Shown: positions 36,301 through 44,461, counted from the first letter of the stretch. The stretch is DNA of 64,000 nucleotides from Flavobacterium seoulense (GCF_000695795.1 NZ_JNCA01000020.1:18885-82884); one strand, 5' to 3'. The notes: generated by a model from the sequence alone, not told the origin. Translations and numbers: made by a program.

Positions 36301-38094
36301 TATATGAGTACTAAAAACACTTCCCATCTTAGCATTAAAACCTGGCGATAAAGTAATTGAATTACTGGCTTTAAGCTCTAAAAAACTTCCTGGATTTACA
36401 ATAGCCGTTGACGTAGTGTCATTTTGAATGTAGGATATATCAAAAAGATTAAAAGCTTTTGGAGTTATAATATAACTTAATAATCCTTTTTTATTATAAA
36501 TGTATTGGGTAATTAATTTTTCTGTTGTAGCATCTTTTTCAATGAAACTAATTTCTGCTATTTTTTTTCCACTCTTATCAGTAAATATTTGAACTGTATT
36601 TAAATCTTGATCGCTAGAAATCCAATTTTCATTTTTAGCAATATTTTTTAAAAGACTACCAGGAGTATAAAATCCATTGTTAATAATTTTTTCAAACGCA
36701 TCAATTTCATATTTTCTTATTTCATTAGATGTGTTTGTACTATACTCATACTTTTCAGTTTTACCAGAATTAAAACTCATTATTTTCCATACATCACCTC
36801 CTTTAGATACTTCAATAGCTCGATTTAATGGAGACCCATCATATCTAGTTTCTATAAAGGGAGTAAAGTCATTAAATTTATTTTGGTAATAAGTTTTTTG
36901 AATGTTTTTTGCATCATTTACATAATTTAAATTATCCTGATTAGCAAAAAAAGAAAAATATTGTTTTGTTTCTCTACCAAATTCATCGTATTCGTGAAAT
37001 GTAACTTGGTCTTTTTGATCTGGATTGCTTCTCTTTGAAAGAGTCTGGAGTGTTTTATTAAAACCATCAATATATTCAACATCTTCAAGGACATCACTAT
37101 TAGGTATATAATTTTCAGCTTCAAATTCTACTATTGTTAGTGGTATTTTTGGAGTAATTACGTGATTATAGTTATATTGGCTTATAGCTACAGGACAGCC
37201 ATTATTTACTGCTGTACCTGCAATTGTAGGACACTGATCTAGATTATTTGTCACATACTTCACATTTAAAGTACTAGGATCAGAACATTGAATTAAAACA
37301 TTTCCCGCTCCAAAACCATCATTATCAACGTCTAAATACCAACTGTATGGTTGTCCTATTAAATGATTACTATCATCACAATCTATATTATTAAGGACGT
37401 AATTTTCATTATTTAAAGTTGGATTAGTACAGGATTCAATATAAGTAGTTGATCCATAACCATCATAATCACTATCTAAGTACCATTTCTGTGTTCCGAT
37501 TGCACTATTGGTATCATCGCAATCTATATTATTAGCTACGTAATTATATTGCGGTTGATAACAATCAAAAATTGGAATTGAATTAGGATCTCCATATCCA
37601 TCTGAATCTGAGTCTTTATACCAATTAACAGCACAATTTAAATCAATCCCTATACCAAAATATAGGCTTTTAAAATAAGGAGAACTACCCGGGTTTACAG
37701 CGTAAATAATTAAATCATTGTTTTCAATTTTTGCATAATAACCTGTTTCCCACCCCCCACTATAAATAGGACCAAGTTCAATGTGTTCTATTGCGGGATA
37801 AATATTTAATGTAGCTATTGTACCTGTAGCTACAGATTGGTGATAACTCCAACTAGGATCAAAATTAACATATAAATAATTATTATCAATAGAAATTGTT
37901 CCATTTGCTCCATCATAAGTCCAATCATTAGTACCAGATAGATATCTTGCTTCAACAGTTTGATAATAATTAGGATATTGCTGTAGTGGATTTACAGTAA
38001 TAAAACTACTTTTTACAGGATTATTCCTGTTTTTCGGATTTCCAAAAATAAATATTGGTAATAACACTAAAAATAAGAGTATTTTTTTTATCAT
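33322..38094 (-). CDS. RHS polymorphic toxin, possible ADP-ribosyltransferase-like tip
   Basis: A 1590-residue secreted protein with signal peptide MIKKILLFLVLLPIFIFG. The N-terminal region has thrombospondin/MopE-like calcium-binding repeats (NWYKDSDSDGYGD, KWYLDSDYDGYG, WYLDVDNDGFGAG), then a DUF6443-like start (EYIDGFNKTLQTLSKRSN), YD repeats, and the core end LYDFGSRMYDPAIGRWMTPD near residue 1230. A glycine-rich stretch leads to the variable tip of about 120 residues beginning VHVTTPAGAQNILSKGL, which resembles the H-x-T...A..IL..GL pattern of ADP-ribosyltransferase-fold toxins. That assignment is tentative. It is followed at once by an immunity candidate. Confidence 0.82.
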   Translation of the reverse strand: MIKKILLFLVLLPIFIFGNPKNRNNPVKSSFITVNPLQQYPNYYQTVEARYLSGTNDWTYDGANGTISIDNNYLYVNFDPSWSYHQSVATGTIATLNIYPAIEHIELGPIYSGGWETGYYAKIENNDLIIYAVNPGSSPYFKSLYFGIGIDLNCAVNWYKDSDSDGYGDPNSIPIFDCYQPQYNYVANNIDCDDTNSAIGTQKWYLDSDYDGYGSTTYIESCTNPTLNNENYVLNNIDCDDSNHLIGQPYSWYLDVDNDGFGAGNVLIQCSDPSTLNVKYVTNNLDQCPTIAGTAVNNGCPVAISQYNYNHVITPKIPLTIVEFEAENYIPNSDVLEDVEYIDGFNKTLQTLSKRSNPDQKDQVTFHEYDEFGRETKQYFSFFANQDNLNYVNDAKNIQKTYYQNKFNDFTPFIETRYDGSPLNRAIEVSKGGDVWKIMSFNSGKTEKYEYSTNTSNEIRKYEIDAFEKIINNGFYTPGSLLKNIAKNENWISSDQDLNTVQIFTDKSGKKIAEISFIEKDATTEKLITQYIYNKKGLLSYIITPKAFNLFDISYIQNDTTSTAIVNPGSFLELKASNSITLSPGFNAKMGSVFSTHIENGLQNVLDILCYQYKYDEYNRKIEQKTPGKGWEYNVFDQLDRPILTQDEALKSQGIWLFTKYDASERVVYTGKYSSTLSRADLQAQVDAYINNNVSNLNNIEQRSTSIFLGGTTFEYSNSAFPNTNISEIQSITYYDDYNFIDVDKPITPTSINGQSVTNNTRGLITANLRKTIGDNTWTKTYTYYDEDARPIYSFEKNVLGGYTKIESTFDFRNKLISTVTRHKKDNNQTNDLVINDRYEYDYAERVTGIFQKVNDQNEETIVKNIYDEIGNLKQKKVGGLTTASTPLQLVTYTNNIRGWLTKINDPNDMGTSLFGLEIKYNNPTSTATPLFTGNISQVQWKTAIPGSGLKTYNYSFDKLNRLKQATFNDLNNSSNTNSFFEKINYDTNGNITSLDRSGDVLAQPGTLTMDKLTYNYEGNQVVKINETGDTHIGYSSYLTAGSNENTYEYDVNGNLIKDRNKGIDIIKYNSLNLVEEVSFTNGKKIKFKYDASGVKLSKEYIDGSNTTITNYLGGFQYLNGVLQFYPTDEGYAVNSNNTFKYVYLYSDQQGNNRLSYSDIDGSGTISTAEIQSVTDYYAYGMTHSGEISNSLASTYLYKLQGKEYNAEQNLNLYDFGSRMYDPAIGRWMTPDPQNQFSSPYLALGNNPVFLTDPDGEWIHLLVGGGVGLIFNVATNWNNIDNIGDFAYYALSGAGSGVYTAATGDFVGGSVMLGIGNNVYGQVKTNGYSFDDFDIGQTIQAGAVSGISAYMGGAIGDKLTGVYGNLFSKVGSNRLIQQYLTQTAASSTTGFTLGTGFSLLQGNTMEQSISQGINSAKSAFVSSQINFAVQTSKSYYENKQVQKQTAAQIEQTQLQKEFFELEAKYNQAALNKMPKEAALGGMSIADDAFVHVTTPAGAQNILSKGLNPEISGFVTKWEYVKNVSNPSEFNTKLYSQKLWPDTKGKFDKGYNILHINAKPIFFSPRTNWVNGVPQYKFNTIVPPSQITLIK

Positions 38095-38465
38095 TTTTTA
38101 AAATTTTATTTTTGTTTAAAGAGGTTTCAAATAATTTTCGATTTTTATTAAAATTTAATAAATGGATACAAAAGTCCAGTATTCATAAAAGAAAAACAAT
38201 ACCCATTTTTAGTGATTTTAAATTATTCTTAAGAATTGAAATATTTTTAGTCAACTCAGCCAATCGCAGTACTCAACTGAACACACTAGTAAATACATCA
38301 CTAAATCAGAAAACAACCAACAACACAACTGTAGAGGAATCATAAACAGACTCTAAAACAGTAATTACAGTACTAACTTTAACAAGTATAGTTTTTTTTT
38401 ATAAATCAACTATGGCATTTTTTAAATCATACTGCAACTTATTACTTTTCCTGTTACAGTATTAT
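38095..38465. other. Non-coding region with gspF remnant
   Basis: About 370 bases between the AlbA_2 gene and the RHS toxin gene; both are leftward, so this should hold the RHS promoter. It contains the decayed copy of the gspF 3' end (38194-38380), listed separately. The stretch 38095-38190 is AT-rich with no promoter match I would defend. Confidence 0.4.
38194..38380 (-). pseudogene. Decayed duplicate of the gspF 3' end
   Basis: These bases align with 39169-39345, the last part of the intact gspF-like gene and its downstream flank. Shared blocks include acaatacccattttta (one mismatch), ccaatcgcagtactcaactg (two mismatches), taaatacat, caaccaacaac and ctctaaaac, in the same order and spacing. 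The reading frame is broken by stops and small indels. The two copies flank the AlbA_2 gene as direct repeats. Confidence 0.7.
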
Positions 38466-39122
38466 CTAAATTACAGCCAGCATAATTTGCATATACTCAT
38501 CTACATCTCGCCCATAAACGTATAAAGCATTTGAGCTTTTTTTCTTTTTAGTATTACGTTTATCTTTATCATTAAACAACTGTAATGCAGGAAGCGGAGA
38601 TTGAATTTCAAAATCTAATTTATCTTTTTGAGTTTTACTTCGATTCATTACATTTCGAATCTCAAAATCACGCATTGGAATACTTTCAAAATTACTTCTC
38701 TTATAATAACGATAATCTGAAGTCTGGTGAGCAGTATAGCTTTTATTAATAATGACAATATAAACAACATCATTTTTATCTGAATTTAAGTAAATCTGTT
38801 TAATATATAGATTTTCAATATGAGTAAAAACATTGCCATTAATTACATTTTCAAACCAATCTTTACTAAAAGTAACACTATCAATTGGATCAATATTTTT
38901 CTGAAAGTTATTTCTAGAAATTTTATTAAATTCTTTAATTCCATAAATTATAATTCCACCTTCTGAATTTGCAAATGCAGAAATGTCTTTAGCAATTTCA
39001 CTTTCCTTTTCATCTGTCTTTGCCAGTGCATCTGCTGGTTTGTAAACAATATTAAATTTTTCTACAAACTCATCATTAGTGATTAAATCATATAATTCAT
39101 CTAAATTGTTTATCTCTACCAT
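38466..39122 (-). CDS. Schlafen/AlbA_2-type putative nucleic-acid-binding protein
   Basis: A 218-residue protein with the AlbA_2 (Schlafen core) pattern: KESEIAKDISAFANSEGGII then IYGIKEFNK (about residues 35-66), and later VYIVIINKSYTAHQTSDYRY then YKRSNFESIPM. Related proteins are associated with defence or regulation; no specific activity can be read from the sequence. It stands alone between the gspF-like gene and its decayed 3'-end duplicate, so it was probably acquired by insertion there. Confidence 0.75.
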   Translation of the reverse strand: MVEINNLDELYDLITNDEFVEKFNIVYKPADALAKTDEKESEIAKDISAFANSEGGIIIYGIKEFNKISRNNFQKNIDPIDSVTFSKDWFENVINGNVFTHIENLYIKQIYLNSDKNDVVYIVIINKSYTAHQTSDYRYYKRSNFESIPMRDFEIRNVMNRSKTQKDKLDFEIQSPLPALQLFNDKDKRNTKKKKSSNALYVYGRDVDEYMQIMLAVI

Positions 39123-39168
39123 ATCTTTGCGTGATTGACTTATAAAATTGAAGTTTTTTCAGACAAGA

Positions 39169-39345
39169 TACAATACCCACTTTTAGTGATTTTTTAATTA
39201 TTATGAAAATTGAAAATTTAATTGATTTACCCAATCGCACTACTTAACTGAAACATAGGCAAATACATTGCTACTAACAGAACTGCAACCAACACTCCAA
39301 CGAAAAGAATAATAAAAGGTTCTAAAACCGTAGTCATCGTTTTAG
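39169..39345 (-). repeat. gspF 3' end and flank, intact copy of the direct repeat
   Basis: This is the intact partner of the decayed stretch at 38194-38380. It covers roughly the last 40 codons of the gspF-like gene and about 55 bases beyond its stop. The similarity continues past the stop codon, so it reflects DNA duplication, not protein similarity. Confidence 0.65.
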
Positions 39346-40366
39346 ACTGCTGTACTACTTCCTGATTGTACTGCTCACTTAATTGTTTAAAAACATATTC
39401 GGTTTGGTTGGTTTCTTCGGCTACTTTTACCAAAGAGATTATTCTGTTATCAAAAAGGGGGTTTTCTTTTAGACTTACGCTTAAACTGTTTCCTTTTAGA
39501 ATACTTAATTCTACTTTTTCTAAAGCTTCCTGTAATGGAACAAAACGAATCATCTTTTTTACTAATTGAATACTATTTAGCAAAGGAACTTTGGCTGTAG
39601 TTAACAGTGCAACAGCCTGAGTGAATTGAGCCAAATATACTTTGCTTATAAAGCTTCCTAAAATAGGGATTTTCAACAAAGCGTAATGACTCGTTTTCTT
39701 AAATTGGTCATTGTCTTTAAAAACTTGACTTGATATCAAAAGTAAAAAGAGTATTAATAATCCATAGAAACCGTAAGTTTTAGTTAGCTCGGATAATTTT
39801 ACAATCATTTTAGTTAATGCTGGTAACTCTACATTGTTTTGTTTAAAGATATCCTGAAACATGGGAACCACATAACTCAACATAAATACAACTACTAAAA
39901 TTGCCGTTGTCATTACAATAGAAGGATAGGTTAATGCAGCTATGATAATTCGCTTTTGTTCATTTTTACGTTCAAAAAAACGTCCTAATTCCTGACATAC
40001 CTGCGCAGTAGTTCCAGTTTCCTCCCCTATTTTTATCGAATAATATTCATATTCTGAAAAGGATTTAGAAGACCATAAAGCTTCCGAAAAAGGCTTTCCA
40101 TTAATCAGATCATTCAATACATTTTGAATCAATTCTTTATCAGCTTGTTTTTTCAGGGATTCTACAATAAGTGTCAAACTTTCTTTGAAGTTAATTCCTG
40201 CCTGAAGTAATACAGCTAATTCCTGATAGAAAGCCTGTTTCTTTTTATTATTAAAACCCGAGCCAAACAAAACAATTTCTTTTTGCAATAAAGTTTCTAT
40301 ACTACTTTTCTTTTGAGACAAAGCAATAGTATTTTTAGCTGGAGCTGTATTGAGTTTAAAGGCCAT
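39227..40366 (-). CDS. Type II secretion/type IV pilus platform protein (GspF/PilC-like)
   Basis: A 379-residue inner-membrane protein with the two-domain GspF plan. Domain 1: FYQELAVLLQAGINFKESL (about residues 45-63), GKPFSEAL and the EEYYSIKIGEETG-like region. Membrane segments follow around residues 145-170 and 200-220. Domain 2: LAQFTQAVALLTTAKVPLLN, SLVKVAEETNQ, then a last membrane helix before the C-terminus. GspF anchors the pseudopilus assembly ATPase. It overlaps the preceding pseudopilin gene by 11 bases and ends the five-gene operon. Its 3' end has a decayed second copy nearby. Confidence 0.9.
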   Translation of the reverse strand: MAFKLNTAPAKNTIALSQKKSSIETLLQKEIVLFGSGFNNKKKQAFYQELAVLLQAGINFKESLTLIVESLKKQADKELIQNVLNDLINGKPFSEALWSSKSFSEYEYYSIKIGEETGTTAQVCQELGRFFERKNEQKRIIIAALTYPSIVMTTAILVVVFMLSYVVPMFQDIFKQNNVELPALTKMIVKLSELTKTYGFYGLLILFLLLISSQVFKDNDQFKKTSHYALLKIPILGSFISKVYLAQFTQAVALLTTAKVPLLNSIQLVKKMIRFVPLQEALEKVELSILKGNSLSVSLKENPLFDNRIISLVKVAEETNQTEYVFKQLSEQYNQEVVQQSKTMTTVLEPFIILFVGVLVAVLLVAMYLPMFQLSSAIG

Positions 40367-40838
40367 CTTGCTGATTCATAAAAAGGGTTAGATCATTTTT
40401 CTTGGAAACAAAGATATCATAATCGGGTAATTCTGCTTTTCCTGAAATAGAGATTGCATCTATTGTATCTCCCTGTACTTCTTTTCCGTTGAAAAACATT
40501 TTATTAAGCTGTAATTTTAATTTAATCGTATCTGTATTTCTTAGAATATAATTCTCCTGAAATGAATATACAACGGTATCCATCTCTGATTCCATTAGTA
40601 AACTATTTTCAGTTTCATGGAACCGAATATCATTCTTATCATTAAAATCCTGCCATAATTGCTGTTCGAAAAGAGCCAAAGTACTTGTCTTTTCAAAATT
40701 GGTTTGAATGGCATGAATTTGATTCTGAACCAATCGCAAAACACTAAAAGCCATACCTACTACAATGGCTGTTATAATCATAACTACCAGTAGTTCCGGT
40801 AAAGTAAACGAAGGCGTTTTAGTTTTGGAGATTTCCAT
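40356..40838 (-). CDS. Pseudopilin-like protein (GspJ/PulJ-like)
   Basis: A 160-residue protein beginning MEISKTKTPSFTLPELLVVM. The short basic leader, followed by FTLPELLVVMIITAIVVGMA, matches the prepilin peptidase site and N-terminal helix, with glutamate at position 5 of the mature form. The rest is a globular domain (FEQQLWQDFNDKNDIRF) like that of minor pseudopilins. The usual glycine before the cleavage site is not present: the residue before F is serine. It overlaps its neighbours by 20 and 11 bases. Confidence 0.75.
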   Translation of the reverse strand: MEISKTKTPSFTLPELLVVMIITAIVVGMAFSVLRLVQNQIHAIQTNFEKTSTLALFEQQLWQDFNDKNDIRFHETENSLLMESEMDTVVYSFQENYILRNTDTIKLKLQLNKMFFNGKEVQGDTIDAISISGKAELPDYDIFVSKKNDLTLFMNQQDGL

Positions 40839-41157
40839 GATGTCTCACTATTTTTTTATTGTCTTTTCCATTTGTTGCCGTAATGATTATTTCCTTTTCA
40901 GATTCTTCAGAAGTATTATTAATTTCAATTTGCCAATCTTTATAGTTTTCCTCATAAGGTAATTCAATTACTTTATTTTGAATTTCATATTTCAGTTCGT
41001 TCATCCTGTTTTCTATTGCATGCGTGTTTTTAGAATAGGTATTCAATACTAAATTATTCAAAATCAAACTCGCTACAATAAATACAATTACGATGAGTAC
41101 TGTTGCCACAATAGCTTCTACCAGAGTTGCTGATTTTATTTTTTTTAGTATAACCAT
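40819..41157 (-). CDS. Small pseudopilin-like protein
   Basis: A 112-residue protein with a basic start (MVILKKIKSA) and a hydrophobic helix LVEAIVATVLIVIVFIVASL with glutamate near its beginning, the layout of a minor pseudopilin such as GspI. The periplasmic part is short and charged (ENRMNELKYEIQNKVIELPY). The glycine of a standard prepilin site is lacking (KSATLVEA). Gene order and overlap with both neighbours support a minor pseudopilin. Confidence 0.65.
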   Translation of the reverse strand: MVILKKIKSATLVEAIVATVLIVIVFIVASLILNNLVLNTYSKNTHAIENRMNELKYEIQNKVIELPYEENYKDWQIEINNTSEESEKEIIITATNGKDNKKIVRHHGNLQN

Positions 41158-42431
41158 TTCAGAACTGTTTTAGGTTCTTTTTCAAAAATAATTCCTCCGT
41201 AGAACTTCGGAATATTTTCATTTTCAATCACTGCATTATAAAGATGATTTACAAATATTGATCCTGCCTGATTGGCTACAAACTGTCTGGTATAAACCGA
41301 TCCTGAAACGGTTCCTTTTAACTCTAAATTCCCTTTACAATATACTTGCCCTTTAAGTTTTACTTGCTCCTCAATTTTTATTTGCGTACTAAAGTCAGTT
41401 TCTTCTTTATCCTGATAATAGCATACGCTACCTTTTAAACTTGTGGCTGTATCTATAAAAATGGGAATTTCAGTTGTGTTGCCTGAATAAATTGGTAATT
41501 GCTCTTTATTTTCCTGATATACCACTAAAGCCGTAGGAAAACGCAAATCACAATTTTTACCAACTGAAATTCTTTTAGAAGCAATCGCCTGAAAGTTTCC
41601 TTCTGTCTCATCTTCAATTTCTATACTAGGAGCAATCAAAATCAAATCTTTCAAAATGGCTGTTTTTTTTACTTGTATTAAAATATCAGATTTGATAATA
41701 ATATTTCCAGAAATGTATTGATTCTCTATTACAATGGCTTCTTTACTGTAAACCGATTTTGTATTTTCTTTGAAAGATTGAATTGTTTTTTTAGCATGAT
41801 CAATACTAATATAATCCTGTTGATTAATAGGTTGATAATCCTTAAGATAAAAAACAATACCTTTTAAAGTATTAGTATCCAAAGCTGGTAACACATCAGT
41901 ACTTTTTTCAGCATTACCATAAATCAACTGCGAACCATAGTAACTATTTCCAGCGATATAACCTGATTTTATTCCTGCTTCTGGCAAAAAAGCATTTCCA
42001 TTTATTTTTGTATTCCCAACTACTGTTAATGGATTATAAGTGTTTTGTAAAAATAAAGTGGATGCTGTTGCTGCATCTATTGAACTCCCTAGAATAGCTG
42101 TTTTTATAAACTTTTTTTTTCGAAATTGTGCCAAAGCAACTGCTTTTTGAAAAACTCCCCACTGTGATAAATGAACTTTTACAGACTGGTTTTCTTTTTC
42201 TCTTAACTTAAGTGCTAAAGTATCATTCGAATTCAATTCGGTTGAGTTTAATAAATAATTAATACCGTCATCCGCCAGTTGAATGTTTTCGATTGCTCCT
42301 TTTGACTGTTCTTTCATGTATCCAAAAGTATAGGCATACAGCATGAGTCCACCTAAAAGCAGCGCAATTACTACCGCTACAAAAACAGCAAATTGTAACG
42401 CCCCGGATTTAAGTTTAATGGCTAGTTTCAA
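41145..42431 (-). CDS. Bitopic membrane protein of pseudopilin operon (possible GspK/PilX-like)
   Basis: A 428-residue protein with a short N-terminus (MKLAIKLKSGALQ), one membrane helix (FAVFVAVVIALLLGGLMLYA) and a large periplasmic domain. The domain has repeated short strands, e.g. AIVIENQYISGNIIIKSDIL then LKGQVYCKGNLELKGTVSGS, suggesting a beta-helical or bactofilin-like fold. The first helix behind a short basic leader with a KSGA sequence is compatible with a pseudopilin, but the usual glutamate is absent. I do not recognise the family. It overlaps the upstream gene by an ATGA junction. Confidence 0.6.
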   Translation of the reverse strand: MKLAIKLKSGALQFAVFVAVVIALLLGGLMLYAYTFGYMKEQSKGAIENIQLADDGINYLLNSTELNSNDTLALKLREKENQSVKVHLSQWGVFQKAVALAQFRKKKFIKTAILGSSIDAATASTLFLQNTYNPLTVVGNTKINGNAFLPEAGIKSGYIAGNSYYGSQLIYGNAEKSTDVLPALDTNTLKGIVFYLKDYQPINQQDYISIDHAKKTIQSFKENTKSVYSKEAIVIENQYISGNIIIKSDILIQVKKTAILKDLILIAPSIEIEDETEGNFQAIASKRISVGKNCDLRFPTALVVYQENKEQLPIYSGNTTEIPIFIDTATSLKGSVCYYQDKEETDFSTQIKIEEQVKLKGQVYCKGNLELKGTVSGSVYTRQFVANQAGSIFVNHLYNAVIENENIPKFYGGIIFEKEPKTVLKWLY

Positions 42432-42898
42432 TCTTCTATCAATATCAAATTTAATTGTCCTTTGTACTTGACATATACTGATTCTCTATCTCCCTCCTTT
42501 AGATAGATTTCATTTTCTGTTTGTCCTTTTCTCATCAAATGAGTTTGATTATTAATGACCAACATAAATATTTTTGATTTTTCTTTAGTGTCTGAAACAA
42601 TTCCTTTGTATTGTATAGTTGGCCAAACAAGAGGTTCTGTTTTTTTTGGTGTTGTTTTCTTCTTAGCACTTTTTACTGTTTCTGAACTATACATTTTTCC
42701 TAAAAAAGGATCTCTATAATCCGTATTAATAGCAAAAGAATCTCTTTTCGAAATCTTTATTGGTTTTAGGCTAATTCCATTTGATATTACCAATGGCATA
42801 TCTTCTGAACTACTAAAGGAAAAAAGTTGATACATAACTGTACCCCATATTAACAATACTAGTGGCAGCAGAATATAGATACTTTTTTTGTTTTTCAT
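42428..42898 (-). CDS. Bitopic protein, possible GspC/PilP-like component
   Basis: A 156-residue protein with one N-terminal membrane helix (KSIYILLPLVLLIWGTVMYQ), then a linker and a small beta-rich domain: WPTIQYKGIVSDTKEKSKIF, then MRKGQTENEIYLKEG and VYVKYKGQL. The 'DPF...' start (YRDPFLGKMY), the 'G.v....' strand and the 'G......L..G' pattern recall GspC and PilP homology regions, which connect inner-membrane parts to the secretin. It is the first gene of the five-gene operon. Similarity is modest, so this is a position-backed guess. Confidence 0.55.
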   Translation of the reverse strand: MKNKKSIYILLPLVLLIWGTVMYQLFSFSSSEDMPLVISNGISLKPIKISKRDSFAINTDYRDPFLGKMYSSETVKSAKKKTTPKKTEPLVWPTIQYKGIVSDTKEKSKIFMLVINNQTHLMRKGQTENEIYLKEGDRESVYVKYKGQLNLILIED

Positions 42899-42965
42899 TA
42901 TTATTCTTTATTCTTAAGTTTTAGAGCAATGTGAATGTCCTACTTTTTTTCAACTTCCGAAATTA

Positions 42966-43607
42966 CTATTTCGTTTCTAATTTTTCTTCTATTTTAGAAA
43001 GTCTTTCGAATACATTTTTAAAACTATTAATCTCCTTTGCTTGTGCTTTTATTTCTTTGTCTTGTTGAATAATATAAAGTGTCATTTCTTCAATTTTCTT
43101 TAATAACTTAATATTCATTTCTGCCAACATGAAACCATTTTCCTCAATTTCCTGAGCTGATGGAATTTCTGGTAAATGATTGTTTTTCTTAATATAATCA
43201 TTTACTTCTTCAAGTGTTTTTAATTTATAATCATTAGTAAAAACATAATCCGGAACTAATGGTCCGGCCATATCTACCCGTACTTCCTGTGTATGAATTT
43301 TACCTTTTACTGTAAGTTTTTCGTCTGGATTTTCAGTACCTATTCCTACTTTCCCTTCATTGTTTATAAACATTCGATTATTATGGTAATCAGGAGAATT
43401 CAATCCAGTTTGAAAAACAATACTATGACCATGATAAAGAGTTAATCTCTTATAGCTGTAATCATCACCTGTTATTCCTCCTTTCACACCTAATTCATTT
43501 GGCCATTCAATATTATTATAAGCACTTTGGAAGTTAATATTTTGAGAATTAACATTATTTATAATGCAAACAATGAAAAATCCAGCGACTAAAATATTTC
43601 TTTTCAT
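42966..43607 (-). CDS. Array protein 1, tail class C
   Basis: A 213-residue secreted protein, the last of the array and separated from the rest by a strong hairpin. It has a signal peptide (MKRNILVAGFFIVCIINNVNSQ), a short body of about 65 residues, one KVGIGTENPDEKLTV motif (about residues 88-102), then a class C tail: GKIHTQEVRVDMAG, PDYVFTNDYKLKTLEEV, HLPEIPSAQEIEENGFMLAE, then a coiled coil (KKIEEMTLYIIQQDKEIKAQ). No enzyme motif is present. Similar Bacteroidetes proteins go under names such as tail fibre or cell-wall anchor protein without a proven function. Confidence 0.75.
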   Translation of the reverse strand: MKRNILVAGFFIVCIINNVNSQNINFQSAYNNIEWPNELGVKGGITGDDYSYKRLTLYHGHSIVFQTGLNSPDYHNNRMFINNEGKVGIGTENPDEKLTVKGKIHTQEVRVDMAGPLVPDYVFTNDYKLKTLEEVNDYIKKNNHLPEIPSAQEIEENGFMLAEMNIKLLKKIEEMTLYIIQQDKEIKAQAKEINSFKNVFERLSKIEEKLETK

Positions 43608-43655
43608 ATTATTTAAGTTTGTTTAATTGTAAAGCAACTACATACAATTGGTTGT

Positions 43656-43692
43656 TTTCGTTTTCAAAAAAAGTATATTTTTGAAAACGAAA
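43656..43692 (-). terminator. 15-base perfect stem-loop between array proteins 1 and 2
   Basis: tttcgttttcaaaaa (43656-43670) pairs exactly with its complement at 43678-43692 around a 7-base loop. It follows the stop of array protein 2 by about 40 bases. It may terminate or attenuate the long leftward transcript before the last array gene. Confidence 0.55.
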
Positions 43693-43731
43693 CTTGAGTG
43701 ATAAATAATAAAACTAGCTGTTGTTGTTTTA

Positions 43732-44457
43732 TTAACGCTTAGTTTTTAATAAAAATATATCTTTTTTCATTTCGGCATTTTCTTTTTTCATTTCAATCAT
43801 ATACAAAGTCATTTCCTCTATCTTCTGAAGCAGTTTAGCATTCATTTCTCCCAGATTAATTCCTTTTTCCATAACCTCTTTTTCACTCGGGATATTTTCT
43901 AAATGTCCTTTTTCTACAATATGTTTTTCTACTTGTTCAAGGGTAGGTAAATTATATTCTTTCTTGAAAACAAAATCTGACCAGCCATTCATGTCTACTT
44001 TTACTTCTCTGGAATGAATTGTGCCGTTTACATCTAGTTTGTTTTGTGGATTTGACGTTCCAATTCCTAAATTGCCATTTTCATTTAAAATCATTTTAAC
44101 AGAAGACCAGTCAGAAGATCCATTTTTTGATGTATACCAGTTATGACTATGATTTTCTGAAGCAAAACTCCCCTTAGTCTTCCAATGACCTGCATAATAA
44201 TTTATATTATTTCCATAACTTCTAATCATTCCATCATAATCGCCATCAATACCAAATTCTAAACTTGAATAATTACTAAGTCCTCCAATTCTAACTCCGG
44301 CAGTTCCGTTTAACCCACCAGCACCAACATTTACATTAAGTAATGTTTCTGGATAAGGTGTATTTACACCAACATTCCCATTTGCTGGAAAAATATTTTG
44401 GGCTTGTAATATTTGTACAAAACCAACTAAAACACTAAAATAAAATGTTCTTTTCAT
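43732..44457 (-). CDS. Array protein 2, tail class A
   Basis: About 241 residues when started at the ATG at 44457, which begins a normal signal peptide (MKRTFYFSVLVGFVQILQAQ) and follows the previous stop by 4 bases; the frame extends seven codons further. Two GIGT-like motifs are seen: VGVNTPYPETLLNV and LGIGTSNPQNKLDV. The tail is class A: NGTIHSREVKVDMNGWSDFV, FKKEYNLPTLEQVEKHI, GHLENIPSEKEVMEKGINLG, EMNAKLLQKIEEMTLYMIEM. A lysine-rich coiled coil ends the protein. Confidence 0.75.
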   Translation of the reverse strand: MKRTFYFSVLVGFVQILQAQNIFPANGNVGVNTPYPETLLNVNVGAGGLNGTAGVRIGGLSNYSSLEFGIDGDYDGMIRSYGNNINYYAGHWKTKGSFASENHSHNWYTSKNGSSDWSSVKMILNENGNLGIGTSNPQNKLDVNGTIHSREVKVDMNGWSDFVFKKEYNLPTLEQVEKHIVEKGHLENIPSEKEVMEKGINLGEMNAKLLQKIEEMTLYMIEMKKENAEMKKDIFLLKTKR

Positions 44458-44461
44458 AAAA

